DNA of 64,000 bases from JBDTSW01 sp963807385 (GTDB taxonomy: Bacteria > Actinomycetota > Thermoleophilia > Solirubrobacterales > 70-9): the NCBI GenBank assembly GCA_963807385.1, contig CAWEBQ010000003.1:248001-312000 (forward strand). The letters run 5' to 3'. The position numbers were made by a program, and so were the translations under genes. The notes beneath the pieces were generated by a model. It was given only the letters and a program-made list of their open reading frames with translations. It was not told the origin of the DNA and did no database searches. Below are positions 1 to 8,624 of the stretch, piece by piece (the stretch's first letter is position 1; each line of letters opens with the position of its first letter).

Positions 1-672
1 CGCGACGAGGATCGCCGGCTTCATCAGCGGCACGGTGATCTTCCAGAAGCGCTGCCAGGCCGATGCACCGTCGACCTTCGCAGCCTCGTTCAGGGTGTCG
101 TCGATTGTCACCAGGCCCGCCAGCAGCAGCAGGCCCATGAAGGGCGTCGTCTTCCAGACCTCCGCCATGATCACCACCGCCAGCGAGCTGAACCGCTCGC
201 CGAACCATGCCTTGTCGTCGGCCACGAACGGAAGCTGGTTGATGAAGCCGGTGTCGGGGTTGAAGGCGTAGAACCAGGAGAATGCGGCGACCACCGTGAT
301 GATCCCGTAGGGGATCAGGACCGAGGTGCGGACGAGCCCGCGGCCGAAAATCGCCCGGTACATAACGAGGGCGATAATCATTCCGAGGGTCAACTCGATC
401 GCGACTGAGATCACGGTCACGAAGGTGGTGTTGAAGACGTCCTGCCACCACAGGCCGGAGGTCAGGACCGACTCGTAGTTGGAGAGTCCGACGAAGCCCC
501 CCTCCTCGGGGAAGCGCAGGTCGATCTCCTGCAGAGAGAGCACCAGCGCGTACCCGATCGGGTAGGCCGTGACCAGGAGCATCGCCCCCACGGCCGGGGC
601 GCAGAGCATCCAGCCCAGGCGCCGCTCCGAGCGCGTACGGTCGCTGGTCTTGACCGCACCGCCGCGGGCCAT
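1..672 (-). CDS. Sugar ABC transporter permease, MalF-like (3' end cut off by window edge)
   Basis: Inner-membrane subunit that forms half of the channel of a carbohydrate ABC importer. The reading frame is open from an ATG at 672 to the window edge (224 codons), so the C-terminus is missing. It shows hydrophobic membrane segments (for example LGWMLCAPAVGAMLLVTAYP) and, near the edge, the cytoplasmic EAA loop that docks on the ATPase (EAAKVDGASAWQRFWKITVP). The start overlaps the stop of the upstream binding-protein gene in a TGATG arrangement, implying translational coupling. A MalG-type partner permease and possibly the ATPase should follow outside the window. Confidence 0.9.
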   Translation of the reverse strand, partial: MARGGAVKTSDRTRSERRLGWMLCAPAVGAMLLVTAYPIGYALVLSLQEIDLRFPEEGGFVGLSNYESVLTSGLWWQDVFNTTFVTVISVAIELTLGMIIALVMYRAIFGRGLVRTSVLIPYGIITVVAAFSWFYAFNPDTGFINQLPFVADDKAWFGERFSSLAVVIMAEVWKTTPFMGLLLLAGLVTIDDTLNEAAKVDGASAWQRFWKITVPLMKPAILVA

Positions 673-1943
673 CAGAGCAAGCCCTCCCGTTTGACCGCCT
701 GCTCGACCTTCTCCACCAGGTCGTCGTAGGTCGCCGTGACATCGGCGGGATCGATGTCGCCCGGCGGGTGCAGCGCCCGCTGGATCGCGAGCGAGAGGTC
801 CGTGTAAGCGGGGGTCAGCGGCCGCGGTGCGGCCCTGTCGATCGACTGCTTGATCAGGTCCGAAAAGCCCGGGTAGGCCTTCTCGATGTCCTTGGTCGCG
901 TAGACGCCCTCGTTCGTGGGCGGCAGGCCGCCGAGGGTCGCCGCCGTGATCTGGTTCTCCGGCTGGACCAGGCACTCGATCGCGTCGAACGTGAGGTCCT
1001 TGTTCTCGGAGAAGGCGCTGACACCGAGGTTGATGCCGCCGAGCGGCGGATGGCTGGGCTTACCTCTGTCGATCGCGGGATAAAGCGCCGAGCCCAGCTC
1101 CTTGAAGACGTCGGGCGCGTTCTCCTTCGCGCTGGGATAGACGAAGGGGTAGTTGAGCATGAACGAGGACCCGCCTGCCTCGAACGAGAGCCTCGCTGTG
1201 TCCTCCGTCGAGGTATCGATGTCGGCCGGGGCGGATGGCGAGCGCGCGAACTGGCCCAAGACCTCGAGCGCGCGCTCGGTGGGGGCCTGCTCGAGGTCGA
1301 CCTCGGTGGGCCCGCTGAGGATGTGCGTCCCGGCCGACTCGATCATCGCCGAGACCAGCACGGTGAAGCCCTCGTAGAAGTTGGCCTGAACCTGAATCCG
1401 GCCGTCCTTGCCGATCCGTTTGGCCTCGGCGATCATCTCGTCCCAGGTCTCCGGCACTTGCTGAACGCGGTCCTTGCGGTACCACAGGAGCTGGGTGTTC
1501 GAGGTATAGGGCGCCGCGTACAGCTCGCCCTCGAACGACGCCGACTCAACGACGCTGTCGAAGGTCCCGTCCGTCACGGCCTGCGCGTCGGTGCCCTCCC
1601 AGGGCTCAAGGAAGCCGGCGTTCGCGAACTCCGCGGTCCAGATGACGTCCATTCCGATGATGTCGATCGAGCTGTCCTCGGCTCCCAAGCGCCGCACCAG
1701 CTGCTCGCGCTGGGCGTCGGCCTGCGCCGGGAGGAACTCGAACGAGATCGTGTACTCGCCGTTCGACTCCTGCGAGCACTTCTCGGCGGCCTCTTGGTAG
1801 GCGCCGCTCGGCTCGTTGAAGATGAAGAACGAGAGCTTGGCGCCGGAGCCCTTGGCCGAGTCGGAGCCGGTGCAGCCCGAAAGGGCCGTGAGTGCCAGCA
1901 GCGCTAGTGCTGCTCCCGCGAGTTTCCCCTTAAGGCAGCTCAT
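672..1943 (-). CDS. Sugar ABC transporter substrate-binding lipoprotein
   Basis: Extracellular solute receptor that delivers a sugar to the permease encoded next. The 423-residue protein starts with a lipoprotein signal peptide, a hydrophobic stretch followed by lipobox LSGC (Cys24 lipidated), then a Ser/Gly/Lys linker. The remainder has the look and length of family 1 binding proteins (MalE/UgpB/trehalose type). A GH13 glucosidase lies immediately upstream in the same direction, so an alpha-glucoside such as trehalose or maltose is the likely ligand (inference). AGGAGAGG just before the ATG is a purine-rich ribosome site, and a palindrome sits 13 bases upstream of the start. Confidence 0.92.
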   Translation of the reverse strand: MSCLKGKLAGAALALLALTALSGCTGSDSAKGSGAKLSFFIFNEPSGAYQEAAEKCSQESNGEYTISFEFLPAQADAQREQLVRRLGAEDSSIDIIGMDVIWTAEFANAGFLEPWEGTDAQAVTDGTFDSVVESASFEGELYAAPYTSNTQLLWYRKDRVQQVPETWDEMIAEAKRIGKDGRIQVQANFYEGFTVLVSAMIESAGTHILSGPTEVDLEQAPTERALEVLGQFARSPSAPADIDTSTEDTARLSFEAGGSSFMLNYPFVYPSAKENAPDVFKELGSALYPAIDRGKPSHPPLGGINLGVSAFSENKDLTFDAIECLVQPENQITAATLGGLPPTNEGVYATKDIEKAYPGFSDLIKQSIDRAAPRPLTPAYTDLSLAIQRALHPPGDIDPADVTATYDDLVEKVEQAVKREGLL

Positions 1944-1956
1944 CCTCTCCTGCCTA

Positions 1957-1972
1957 CGCTAGTGCCCTAGCG
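1957..1972. promoter_or_regulatory. Candidate operator palindrome upstream of the sugar-binding protein gene
   Basis: A perfect 6-bp inverted repeat CGCTAG/CTAGCG with a 4-base centre lies in the 37-base gap between the glucosidase and the binding-protein gene. On the minus strand it overlaps a possible -10 hexamer TAGCGT. A repressor bound here would block transcription of the transporter; LacI-type control is typical of such operons, but no regulator gene is visible in the window. Confidence 0.4.
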
Positions 1973-1980
1973 CACGACAT

Positions 1981-3426
1981 TCAAACCCGTCCGCGGACGA
2001 TCACGCCATCGCCCGGGCCGAGCACCCCGTCGCGCTCCCGCGCCGCGGTGGAGAGGACCCAGGCGCCCGACAGATCCGCTTCGGCTGGCTCATCGCCCAA
2101 ATTGAGAACCACCAGGTAGTCCCCACGCCGGTAGCTGAGGATCGGCCCTCTTGCCTCGATGTCGGCGATGCCGGTGCCCAGCTCGGCACGGAGGGCGATT
2201 AGGGACCGGTACAGCTCGAGGATCGAGCCCTCGACGCCGTCCTGCGCAGCGACGCTGCGTTCGTCGGGGTCGATCGGGGATAGCCAGGGCACGCCCGCGC
2301 TGAACCCGCCGGATGGGCCTGCGTCCCACTGCATGGGATGGCGAAAGCGCTCGCGGCCGATTCGGTCAACCGGCGGGTCGATCCCCGGCCCGTCGGTCAT
2401 CCCGATCTCATCGCCCTGGTAGATGAAGGCCGCGCCCGGCAGGGTGAGCAGGAGCATCGCCGCGAGCCGGGCGTGTGCCTCGCCGAACCTGCTCTGAAGG
2501 CGCGGAAAGTCATGGTTGGAGAGCAACCACGCGGCGCCGCCCAGCGAGGCGCCCGACTCGATCACCCCCGCGATCGCCGACGCGTCGCGCTCGACGAACA
2601 GGAACTCGAAGGAGAACACCAGGTCGAGGTGCTCGAGATACGGCTCCAGCTCGGCATCCGGTACGTAGACCTCGCCGACCAGCAGACCCTCACCCGCCGC
2701 CTCGCGGATCGCCGCCAGCGCCCGCCCCATGCGAAGCCCGCGCTTGGAGTGAACCTGGTCCAGCTTCGCGCCGTCCGGATGCAGCGGCAGGGGGAACGGC
2801 CGGCTCGCCGGCGGGTCGTCGCGGAGGCCGGGATCCTTGGCGAGACCCTGTACCGCATCCACGCGAAAGCCGTCCGCACCGCGCTCCCGCCAGAACCGCA
2901 CGACGTCCCCGATGGCCGCGCGCACCTCGGGGTTTTCCCAGTCCAGGTCGGGCTGCTCGGGATAGAAGCTGTGGAGATACCACCGACCGGTCGCCTCGTC
3001 ACGCGTCCAGGCCGGGCCCCCGAACGCCCCGACCCAGTTGTTCGGCGGCCCGCCATCCGCCCACACGTACCAGTCCGGGTGCTCCCGGAACCAGGGGTGC
3101 TCGATCGACGTGTGGCTCGGGACCAGATCGAGCAACACCCGAAGGCCGCGCGAGTGGGCCTCGGCGACTAGGCGGTCGACGTCCGCGCGCGTGCCCAGCC
3201 CCGGGTCTACGCCCGTGAAGTCGGAGATGTCGTAGCCGCCATCCGCTCCTGGGGAGGGGTAGAACGGGGAGAGCCATAGCGCGTCTGCGCCGAGGCGCCG
3301 GATGTGGTCAATGCGCGCCGTGACGCCGGCGATGTCCCCCAGCCCGTCGCCATCGGAGTCCTGAAACGAGCGTGGATAGACCTGATAGACGACCGCGTCG
3401 CTCCACCAGGGGGGGGCGTCGGCCAC
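1981..3426 (-). CDS. GH13 alpha-glucosidase / alpha-amylase family protein
   Basis: Retaining glycoside hydrolase that cleaves alpha-glucosidic bonds, probably in the cytoplasm since no signal peptide is present. The 481-residue protein starts at a GTG and shows the (beta/alpha)8 barrel motifs in order: AVVYQVYPRSFQDSDGDGLG, DLVPSHTS, the nucleophile in DGFRVDAV (Asp190), the acid/base in VGEVY (Glu252), and the transition-state stabiliser in SNHDFPR (Asp306). The QGDEIGM segment is typical of the oligo-1,6-glucosidase/trehalase/sucrase subfamily. It is slightly short for that group. It lies 8 bases after the broken thiamine-enzyme gene and just before the sugar transporter. Substrate within the family is not determined. 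Confidence 0.92.
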   Translation of the reverse strand: MADAPPWWSDAVVYQVYPRSFQDSDGDGLGDIAGVTARIDHIRRLGADALWLSPFYPSPGADGGYDISDFTGVDPGLGTRADVDRLVAEAHSRGLRVLLDLVPSHTSIEHPWFREHPDWYVWADGGPPNNWVGAFGGPAWTRDEATGRWYLHSFYPEQPDLDWENPEVRAAIGDVVRFWRERGADGFRVDAVQGLAKDPGLRDDPPASRPFPLPLHPDGAKLDQVHSKRGLRMGRALAAIREAAGEGLLVGEVYVPDAELEPYLEHLDLVFSFEFLFVERDASAIAGVIESGASLGGAAWLLSNHDFPRLQSRFGEAHARLAAMLLLTLPGAAFIYQGDEIGMTDGPGIDPPVDRIGRERFRHPMQWDAGPSGGFSAGVPWLSPIDPDERSVAAQDGVEGSILELYRSLIALRAELGTGIADIEARGPILSYRRGDYLVVLNLGDEPAEADLSGAWVLSTAARERDGVLGPGDGVIVRGRV

Positions 3427-3434
3427 GGTGCCGC

Positions 3435-5149
3435 TCAGGCCAGGACGGCCTTGCGCGGGTAGACGACCTCAGGGTCGGTGAGGACGTTCACGAGCGCCGG
3501 CCGGCCGGACTCGAACGCGCGCTCCAGCGCCGGGCGCAGCTGGGCCGGCTCGGAGACCAGCTCCGCGTGGCAGCCAAGGGCCTCGACGACCTGGTCGTAG
3601 CGGGTGCCCTGGCGCAGCTCGGCGGCCACCGAGTAGCCGTAGAGGAACTTCATCGGGTGGTGCTCGAGCGCCCAGATTCCGTTGTTCCCGATTACGCCAA
3701 CGACGGGGATGCCGTGACGCGCAAGGGTGTCGAACTCCATACCGCCGAACCCGAAGGCCCCGTCGCCCAACAGTAGGCAGACCTGCCGGTCCGGGCGCGC
3801 CAGCTTGGCGCCGATCGCCTGTCCGGGCCCTGCGCCCAGACAGCCGAACGGGCCCGGGTCCATCCAGCACCCCGGCTGATACGTGTCGATCACGCGACCC
3901 GCGTAGGAGACGAAGTCGCCCCCGTCCCCGATCACGATCGCGTCGCGGTCGAGGACGTCGTTCAGCTCGCGGTAGACGCGCATCGGGTGAAGCGGGGAGC
4001 GCTCGTCGTCGAGCTCGGCGCGCTCGGCCTCACGCTTATCGGTCTCGGTCGCCGAGACCGCATCCACCCAGGGCGCGCGTGCGCGACGGGTCGGCGACCG
4101 GACGCGGCGCCCTCGCGGATCGCGGCGAGGCTCGGCGTGATCGCGCCGACCATCTCGACGTCGGGCTTGCGGTTGGCGGTCAGGGTGTTGGGCGCGGCGT
4201 CCAGCCACAGGAGCTTGGCCTCCTCCCCCACGGAGCCGCCGAAGCCGAGGCGGAAGTCGAGGGGAACGCCGACGACCAGCACGACGTCGGCCTCCTTCAG
4301 CCCGTGGCCGCGGGCGCGCGAGAAGCACAGCTCGTGGTCGGCCGGAAGGCATCCCCGGCCCATGCCGTTGAGGAATGTGGGCGCTCCGAGTGCCTCCGCG
4401 AGCGCGCGCAGCTCGTCCTCGCCGTGCGCCCAGTAGAGGCCGGTGCCGGCCATGATCGCCGGGCGTTCCGCTGAGGCGAGGAGCCCCGCCGCCTCCTCCA
4501 CGCCCGCCCGCGGGCTCGCCGGGCGGCGGCGTCGGGCGCGGGCGGCGGGTCGGATATCGCGTCCTGAAAGACGACGTCGAGCGGGTAGTCGAGGAAGGTG
4601 GGGCCGGTGGGCTGTGCGAGGGCGGTGTCGATGGCCGCGCAGGTGGCGTCGTCAACAAGCGCGGTCTCCTTCACCGTCTCGGCCGACTTGACGAGGGGCG
4701 AGACGAATGGCAGGTGGTCGATCTCCTGGAGCGAGCCGGTACCCCAGCGCGACTCGGCCGCGCGGCCCCCGAGGACCACCAACGGCGTGCGGTTGGACTG
4801 CGCGGCCGCGATCGCGCTGATTCCGTTGGTGACTCCGGGGCCCGCGGTGAGGGCACATACGCCCGCCTCGCGTGTGGCCTTGGCCCAGCCCTCGGCCGCG
4901 AACGCCGCCGACTGCTCGTGGCGCACATCGACGATCTCGATGCCCTCCTCCTTGCAGCCGTCGTAGAGCGAGAAGAGGTGGCCGCCGGAGAGCGTGAAGA
5001 GGTGGCTGACGCCGCGAGCCTTCAGCGCTCGCGCCGCGAGGCGCCCACCGTGCTGGGGGCCTCCGCTGGACTCAGCCTCCCGCGGGCTCTGCTCGGTGCG
5101 TCGCCATCCCGCGGAGCGTATCGGTGGGGGTCACTTGGGGGGGGCTCAT
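3435..5149 (-). pseudogene. Acetolactate synthase-like thiamine diphosphate enzyme, broken by frame changes
   Basis: The conserved protein is spread over three or four frames on the minus strand. N-terminal part (about 5080-4530): GRLAARALKARGVSHLF and RHEQSAAFAAEGWAKA, with the catalytic Glu. Middle part (about 4520-4095): PAIMAGTGLYWAHGEDEL. C-terminal part (about 4090-3435): MDPGPFGCLGAGPGQAIGAK and the ThDP-binding motif from GDGAFGFGG to NN. Frame changes fall near 4525 and 4090. A third is needed near 5080 to join the only upstream ATG (5149), because the N-terminal frame has no ATG, GTG or TTG. Sequence resembles acetolactate synthase/2-hydroxyacyl-CoA lyase relatives. Either a true pseudogene or assembly errors in GC-rich runs; intact it would be about 560 residues. 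Confidence 0.8.
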
Positions 5150-5165
5150 GCCGCCCCCGTCGAAG

Positions 5166-6803
5166 CTACTCCTGGCCCGTGGCGGCGCGGCCGGCCGCGC
5201 GCCGTGCGCGGGCGGCAACTCGAAGCGCGAGCGGGGTGCGCGACCGCGACGGTGCAGCGGGCGCGCGGCGATCGGGGGTGAGCGCCGAGGGCAGCGGCCG
5301 CGGGGCGAACAGCTCGGCGCGGCCGTCCACCCCCTTTAGCTCGTGGGCACCGCGGCTTTCGACCTCGAACTGCTCGGGCAGCGCATCGCGGGTCCGCGAG
5401 GTGATCAGGACGTCCGCGTCGAGGCGCCGGGTCGCGGCCTCGACTCGGGAGGCGACGTTCACCGGGTCGCCGATGACGGAGAAGTTCAACCTTCCGGCCC
5501 CTCCGACCGCCCCCGCGACAACCCTGCCCGTGTTCACCCCCACGCCGATGTGGATGCCGGCCCCGGCCTCCTGGCGGCCGTTCACGGCCTCGGCCATGGC
5601 GCAGGCCGCACGCACCGCCCGGGCCGCGTGGTCCGCGTAGTTCTCGGGCGCGCCGAACACCGCGAGCAGCCCGTCCCCCTCGAACTTGTCGACGTGCCCG
5701 CCGTGCCGCGCGACGATCGGCACCACGACCTCGAACAGGCCGTTGAGCGCGGCCACGACCTCCTTCGCGTCCATCCCCGCCGCGAGCTGGGTGAAGTCGC
5801 GCACGTCGCAGAACAGGACCGAGACGTCCACCTCCACTCCCTCCTCGGAGAAGCCCTCGCTGAGGATGTACTCGGCCACCTCCTTGTCGAGATAGGTGCC
5901 GAACGCCTCTCGGATCCGCTCGCGCTCCGCCAGGCCCGCGATCATCTGGTTGAACGAGGCCGCCAGGTCGCCGAGTTCGTCGCCGGTGGTGACCGGGACG
6001 CGTACGTCGTAGCGGCCCTCGCGCACCCCCTCGGTCGCATCTTGGAGGTCGGCGATCGGTCGCAGGATCGACTTCGAGAGCAGCAGCGAGAGTTCGAGGG
6101 AGATCGTGGTCGCCACCGCGAGCGCCACCAACACGTCCACCGTGAGGTCGGCCCCGCCGCCGCCGCCGGAGGTGAGCGCCGCCACGACGAGCCCGCAGAT
6201 CAGGTTGATGAGCGGCAGCGCCCCGAGCAGGCGGACCCGCAGCGGGAACGCGGAGACGTCGCTCTGCAGCTTCGGGCCGACCGCCTGGTTGATGTCGATC
6301 AGGACCGGGCGCATGCCGACCTCGAGCGCGAGGTAGTGGAGCAGGCCCCCGTAGGAGACCGCAACGGACGCCCCGAAGAAGAACGGGAAGAAGGAGAGCC
6401 AGCTGAGGCCGAGGATCGCCACGGCGGCGACCGTCGAAGGGAGCACGACGATCAGGAACGGAAGTACGAGGTCGCGCTTGATGAGCCCCATCGGCAGGTT
6501 CACCGCGGCGGCCCAGGCCGCGGTGGCCTGCTCCTCCGACCGAGCGCCCGAGATCCAGTCGCGGATCGGCCGCAGCAACGGATAGGTGCGGATCAGGTTG
6601 GCCGCGACGGCGATCGCGGTAAGCCCCATCGAGATCCCCAGGATCAGCAGGAACTCGTCCTTGGGGATCTCCCAGTAGAAGGTGAAGAGCGCCAGCGTGC
6701 CCGCCGTGATCACGAACGCGGTCTGCAGCTCCACGGCCAGGAACATGGAGGGATACCGGCTCCCGAGCCGGCGGTAAAACCATGCGAATGCCCCCAGCGC
6801 CAT
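5166..6803 (-). CDS. Membrane-bound class III adenylate cyclase with HAMP domain
   Basis: Makes cyclic AMP from ATP at the cytoplasmic face of the membrane. The 545-residue protein (ATG 6803) has an N-terminal half with about six membrane segments, a HAMP linker around residues 240-295, then a class III cyclase domain at about 300-500. The catalytic set is complete: metal-binding Asp333 (FCDVRDFT) and Asp377 (DKFEGDG), adenine-selecting Lys373 and Asp446, and transition-state Asn449/Arg453 (GDPVNVASR). Lys/Asp in the purine pocket indicate ATP rather than GTP. This architecture is common in Actinobacteria (Rv1318c-like group). Longer starts up to 6950 add a non-hydrophobic extension and seem less likely. 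It lies 16 bases before the broken acetolactate synthase-like gene. Confidence 0.92.
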   Translation of the reverse strand: MALGAFAWFYRRLGSRYPSMFLAVELQTAFVITAGTLALFTFYWEIPKDEFLLILGISMGLTAIAVAANLIRTYPLLRPIRDWISGARSEEQATAAWAAAVNLPMGLIKRDLVLPFLIVVLPSTVAAVAILGLSWLSFFPFFFGASVAVSYGGLLHYLALEVGMRPVLIDINQAVGPKLQSDVSAFPLRVRLLGALPLINLICGLVVAALTSGGGGGADLTVDVLVALAVATTISLELSLLLSKSILRPIADLQDATEGVREGRYDVRVPVTTGDELGDLAASFNQMIAGLAERERIREAFGTYLDKEVAEYILSEGFSEEGVEVDVSVLFCDVRDFTQLAAGMDAKEVVAALNGLFEVVVPIVARHGGHVDKFEGDGLLAVFGAPENYADHAARAVRAACAMAEAVNGRQEAGAGIHIGVGVNTGRVVAGAVGGAGRLNFSVIGDPVNVASRVEAATRRLDADVLITSRTRDALPEQFEVESRGAHELKGVDGRAELFAPRPLPSALTPDRRAPAAPSRSRTPLALRVAARARRAAGRAATGQE

Positions 6804-6926
6804 GCCCGGATTCTCGCAGCAGGACGGCTCGCGATGTGTGACCGGCGTGCGCGCAACGTCCGGACCGACGTGCGAAGGCCCCCGCACCGGCTCAAGCGTC
6901 CGCCGATACCCTCCGATGGGGTTTAA

Positions 6927-7910
6927 GTGGAGCGCGAAGCGAGCTCGCAAGAAAGCGCTGCCGCCGGGCCCGGCTCAGACGTCTCGCATGATTGGGCGGC
7001 GCCCGATAACGGTGGATTTCCGGAACCCCCGGCCGGGGGCGTCGTTCGCGTGGTCCGAGCCGAGCACGACGCCTGCGGGCGTGACACCCGGGTGCGCCTG
7101 CCCGCGCACGTCTCGCCGGCCGCCGTGCGCCGCATCGTCTGCCACGGCTGCGCCGAGCCGTTTGACCCGCCAGCGGTCGAGGAGGTCGAGGTGCTCGCTC
7201 CGGAGCTCGCGAGCATGCCGAGGCCCTCGGTCCCGGCGCGGCCCAGGCTGCCGAGACCCCAAATCGGCGTGTCGCTGCCCGAGTGGGCCCACGACCCCCG
7301 CAGCAGGGCCTGGCGACTGGCGCCGATCCCGGTCGCGGTGATCGCCGTGATCGCCGGCCTGATGCTGCTTCAGGGTGGCTCGAAGGAGAGGGACACCCCG
7401 TTCGCCGACGCGGCCCCCGCCACCCCCGAGGCGCCCGCCCGTGAGCGCTCCGGTCGCGCCGACTCGAAGCCCGGCGGCGCCAGCTTCGTGAGGGAGTCGA
7501 GCTTCTCGCTGGCGCTGCCGGCGGGCTGGGAGCGCACCGGTCCGGGCGCCGCCACCTTCGCGGCCGCGACCGACGCCGGGGACGCCGACGCCACCCTCTG
7601 GGTCGAGCGCGACGACGCGCTCTCCTTCCAGGAGTTCGAGGCCCGCTCGCTCGAGACGCTGCGGGCGCTGGCGGGCAGCGCCCGCGTGGTCGAGCGGGTG
7701 GCGGCGGCCACGCCCGAGGGCACGGTCGTTCGCCTTGCTGCCGACAACCCGCCGGGCTCGCCGGCCTACGAGGTGACGCTCCGCGCCTCCGGGGACTACC
7801 GCTACTACCTGGCGACCACCGTGCAGCCCGACGCGTCCGATGACGCGGTGGACGGCGCCGAGCTGATTCGTGGATCGTTCGTGCCGAGCGGCGCCGCCGG
7901 GGGGAACTGA
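6927..7910 (+). CDS. Membrane-anchored protein with N-terminal Cys motif and C-terminal extracytoplasmic domain
   Basis: Function unknown. The 327-residue protein starts at a GTG. A cytoplasmic region with Cys50 and a CHGC pair (Cys72/Cys75) resembles a small zinc-binding module. One membrane helix follows (about 131-149, LAPIPVAVIAVIAGLMLL), then a Pro/Ala-rich linker, then an outside domain from about residue 185 that begins FSLALPAGWER, a motif seen in PsbP/DUF1795-like envelope proteins. The stop overlaps the next start as TGATG, so the two are co-translated. It is divergent from the cyclase gene across a 123-base gap. The GTG lies in a GCGAAGCGAGC-containing stretch and has no clear ribosome site, so the start is uncertain. 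Confidence 0.7.
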   Translation: MEREASSQESAAAGPGSDVSHDWAAPDNGGFPEPPAGGVVRVVRAEHDACGRDTRVRLPAHVSPAAVRRIVCHGCAEPFDPPAVEEVEVLAPELASMPRPSVPARPRLPRPQIGVSLPEWAHDPRSRAWRLAPIPVAVIAVIAGLMLLQGGSKERDTPFADAAPATPEAPARERSGRADSKPGGASFVRESSFSLALPAGWERTGPGAATFAAATDAGDADATLWVERDDALSFQEFEARSLETLRALAGSARVVERVAAATPEGTVVRLAADNPPGSPAYEVTLRASGDYRYYLATTVQPDASDDAVDGAELIRGSFVPSGAAGGN

Positions 7911-8599
7911 TGCGCCGCCGCACCCTGATCTACGCCGCCCTGGCCCTCGCCGTGCCGCTGCCCGCCCTGGCCGTGCCCGGTCGCGGCGGGCCTGCCGAGC
8001 TGCCGCCCCAGCGCCTCATCGTCGGCGCCTCCCTCGACAGCTGCGGAACCGCAGCCGACACCATCGTTTGCAAGATCGACGCCGCCTGGAACCAGATCCC
8101 GGGCGCCGAGCGCTACACGGCAACCGTCACGCGGGCCGACGGCTCGGTGGTCGATTTCGGGGACGTCGGTGCAGGCTCGACCAGCTTCTGGGTCCCTTAC
8201 GTCGGCAACGGGACCTACACGGTGTCCGTATCCGCCTACGGCACGCCACCGGGCGCGGAGAAGGACGAGGTCGTAGCGCGTGACTCGGCGGACGCGGGAT
8301 CCGGCGACGAGCCGCAGGAGCAGGAGACGCTGAGGACGCCGAGGCCCGACGCCACGAGGGGTGGAACGACGGACTCGGGACCCGACGGCCCGGGCGATGA
8401 GCCCGAGCCGCCCACCTGCGAGGAGCCCGAGCCCTCGGCGCCCGATCCCGAGAAGGACCCGGTCGCTGCCGAGAAGGATGAGCCCGCCCCGGCCGCACTC
8501 TCCGAGGATGCCTCCGCGGCCCTGGACGCGAGCGCCGAGCTCCCCGAGGGCGTGGAGTGCCCGGACGCCGATCCGGCGGCCGGCCCCGCGACCGGCTGA
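7910..8599 (+). CDS. Secreted protein with fibronectin type III-like fold and Pro/Glu-rich tail
   Basis: Hypothetical exported protein of 229 residues. It has a clear signal peptide (RRRTLIYAALALAVPLPALA, cleavage after ALA) and then a domain of roughly 75 residues with a fibronectin III/PKD-like beta pattern: AAWNQIPGAERYTATVTRAD and NGTYTVSVSAYG. From about residue 120 onward it is a low-complexity acidic, Pro/Glu/Asp/Ala-rich tail with a few Cys, probably unstructured. It is coupled by TGATG to the preceding membrane protein, so the two may act together at the cell surface (inference). No enzymatic motif is visible. Confidence 0.7.
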   Translation: MRRRTLIYAALALAVPLPALAVPGRGGPAELPPQRLIVGASLDSCGTAADTIVCKIDAAWNQIPGAERYTATVTRADGSVVDFGDVGAGSTSFWVPYVGNGTYTVSVSAYGTPPGAEKDEVVARDSADAGSGDEPQEQETLRTPRPDATRGGTTDSGPDGPGDEPEPPTCEEPEPSAPDPEKDPVAAEKDEPAPAALSEDASAALDASAELPEGVECPDADPAAGPATG

Positions 8600-8612
8600 G
8601 CGGGCTCCCGGG

Positions 8613-8618
8613 TACGCT
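8613..8618 (+). promoter_or_regulatory. -10 hexamer TACGCT, leaderless type
   Basis: TACGCT ends 6 bases before the GTG of the aldehyde dehydrogenase, which places the transcription start at the start codon. No clear -35 is visible. Confidence 0.5.
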
Positions 8619-8624
8619 TTCCGG

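Noticed and set aside
5343..6926. Over 500-codon open frame on the plus strand opposite the adenylate cyclase
   Set aside because: Composition is typical of an antisense shadow (Arg, His, Asp, Gly) with no hydrophobic core. The minus strand has all catalytic residues of a class III cyclase.
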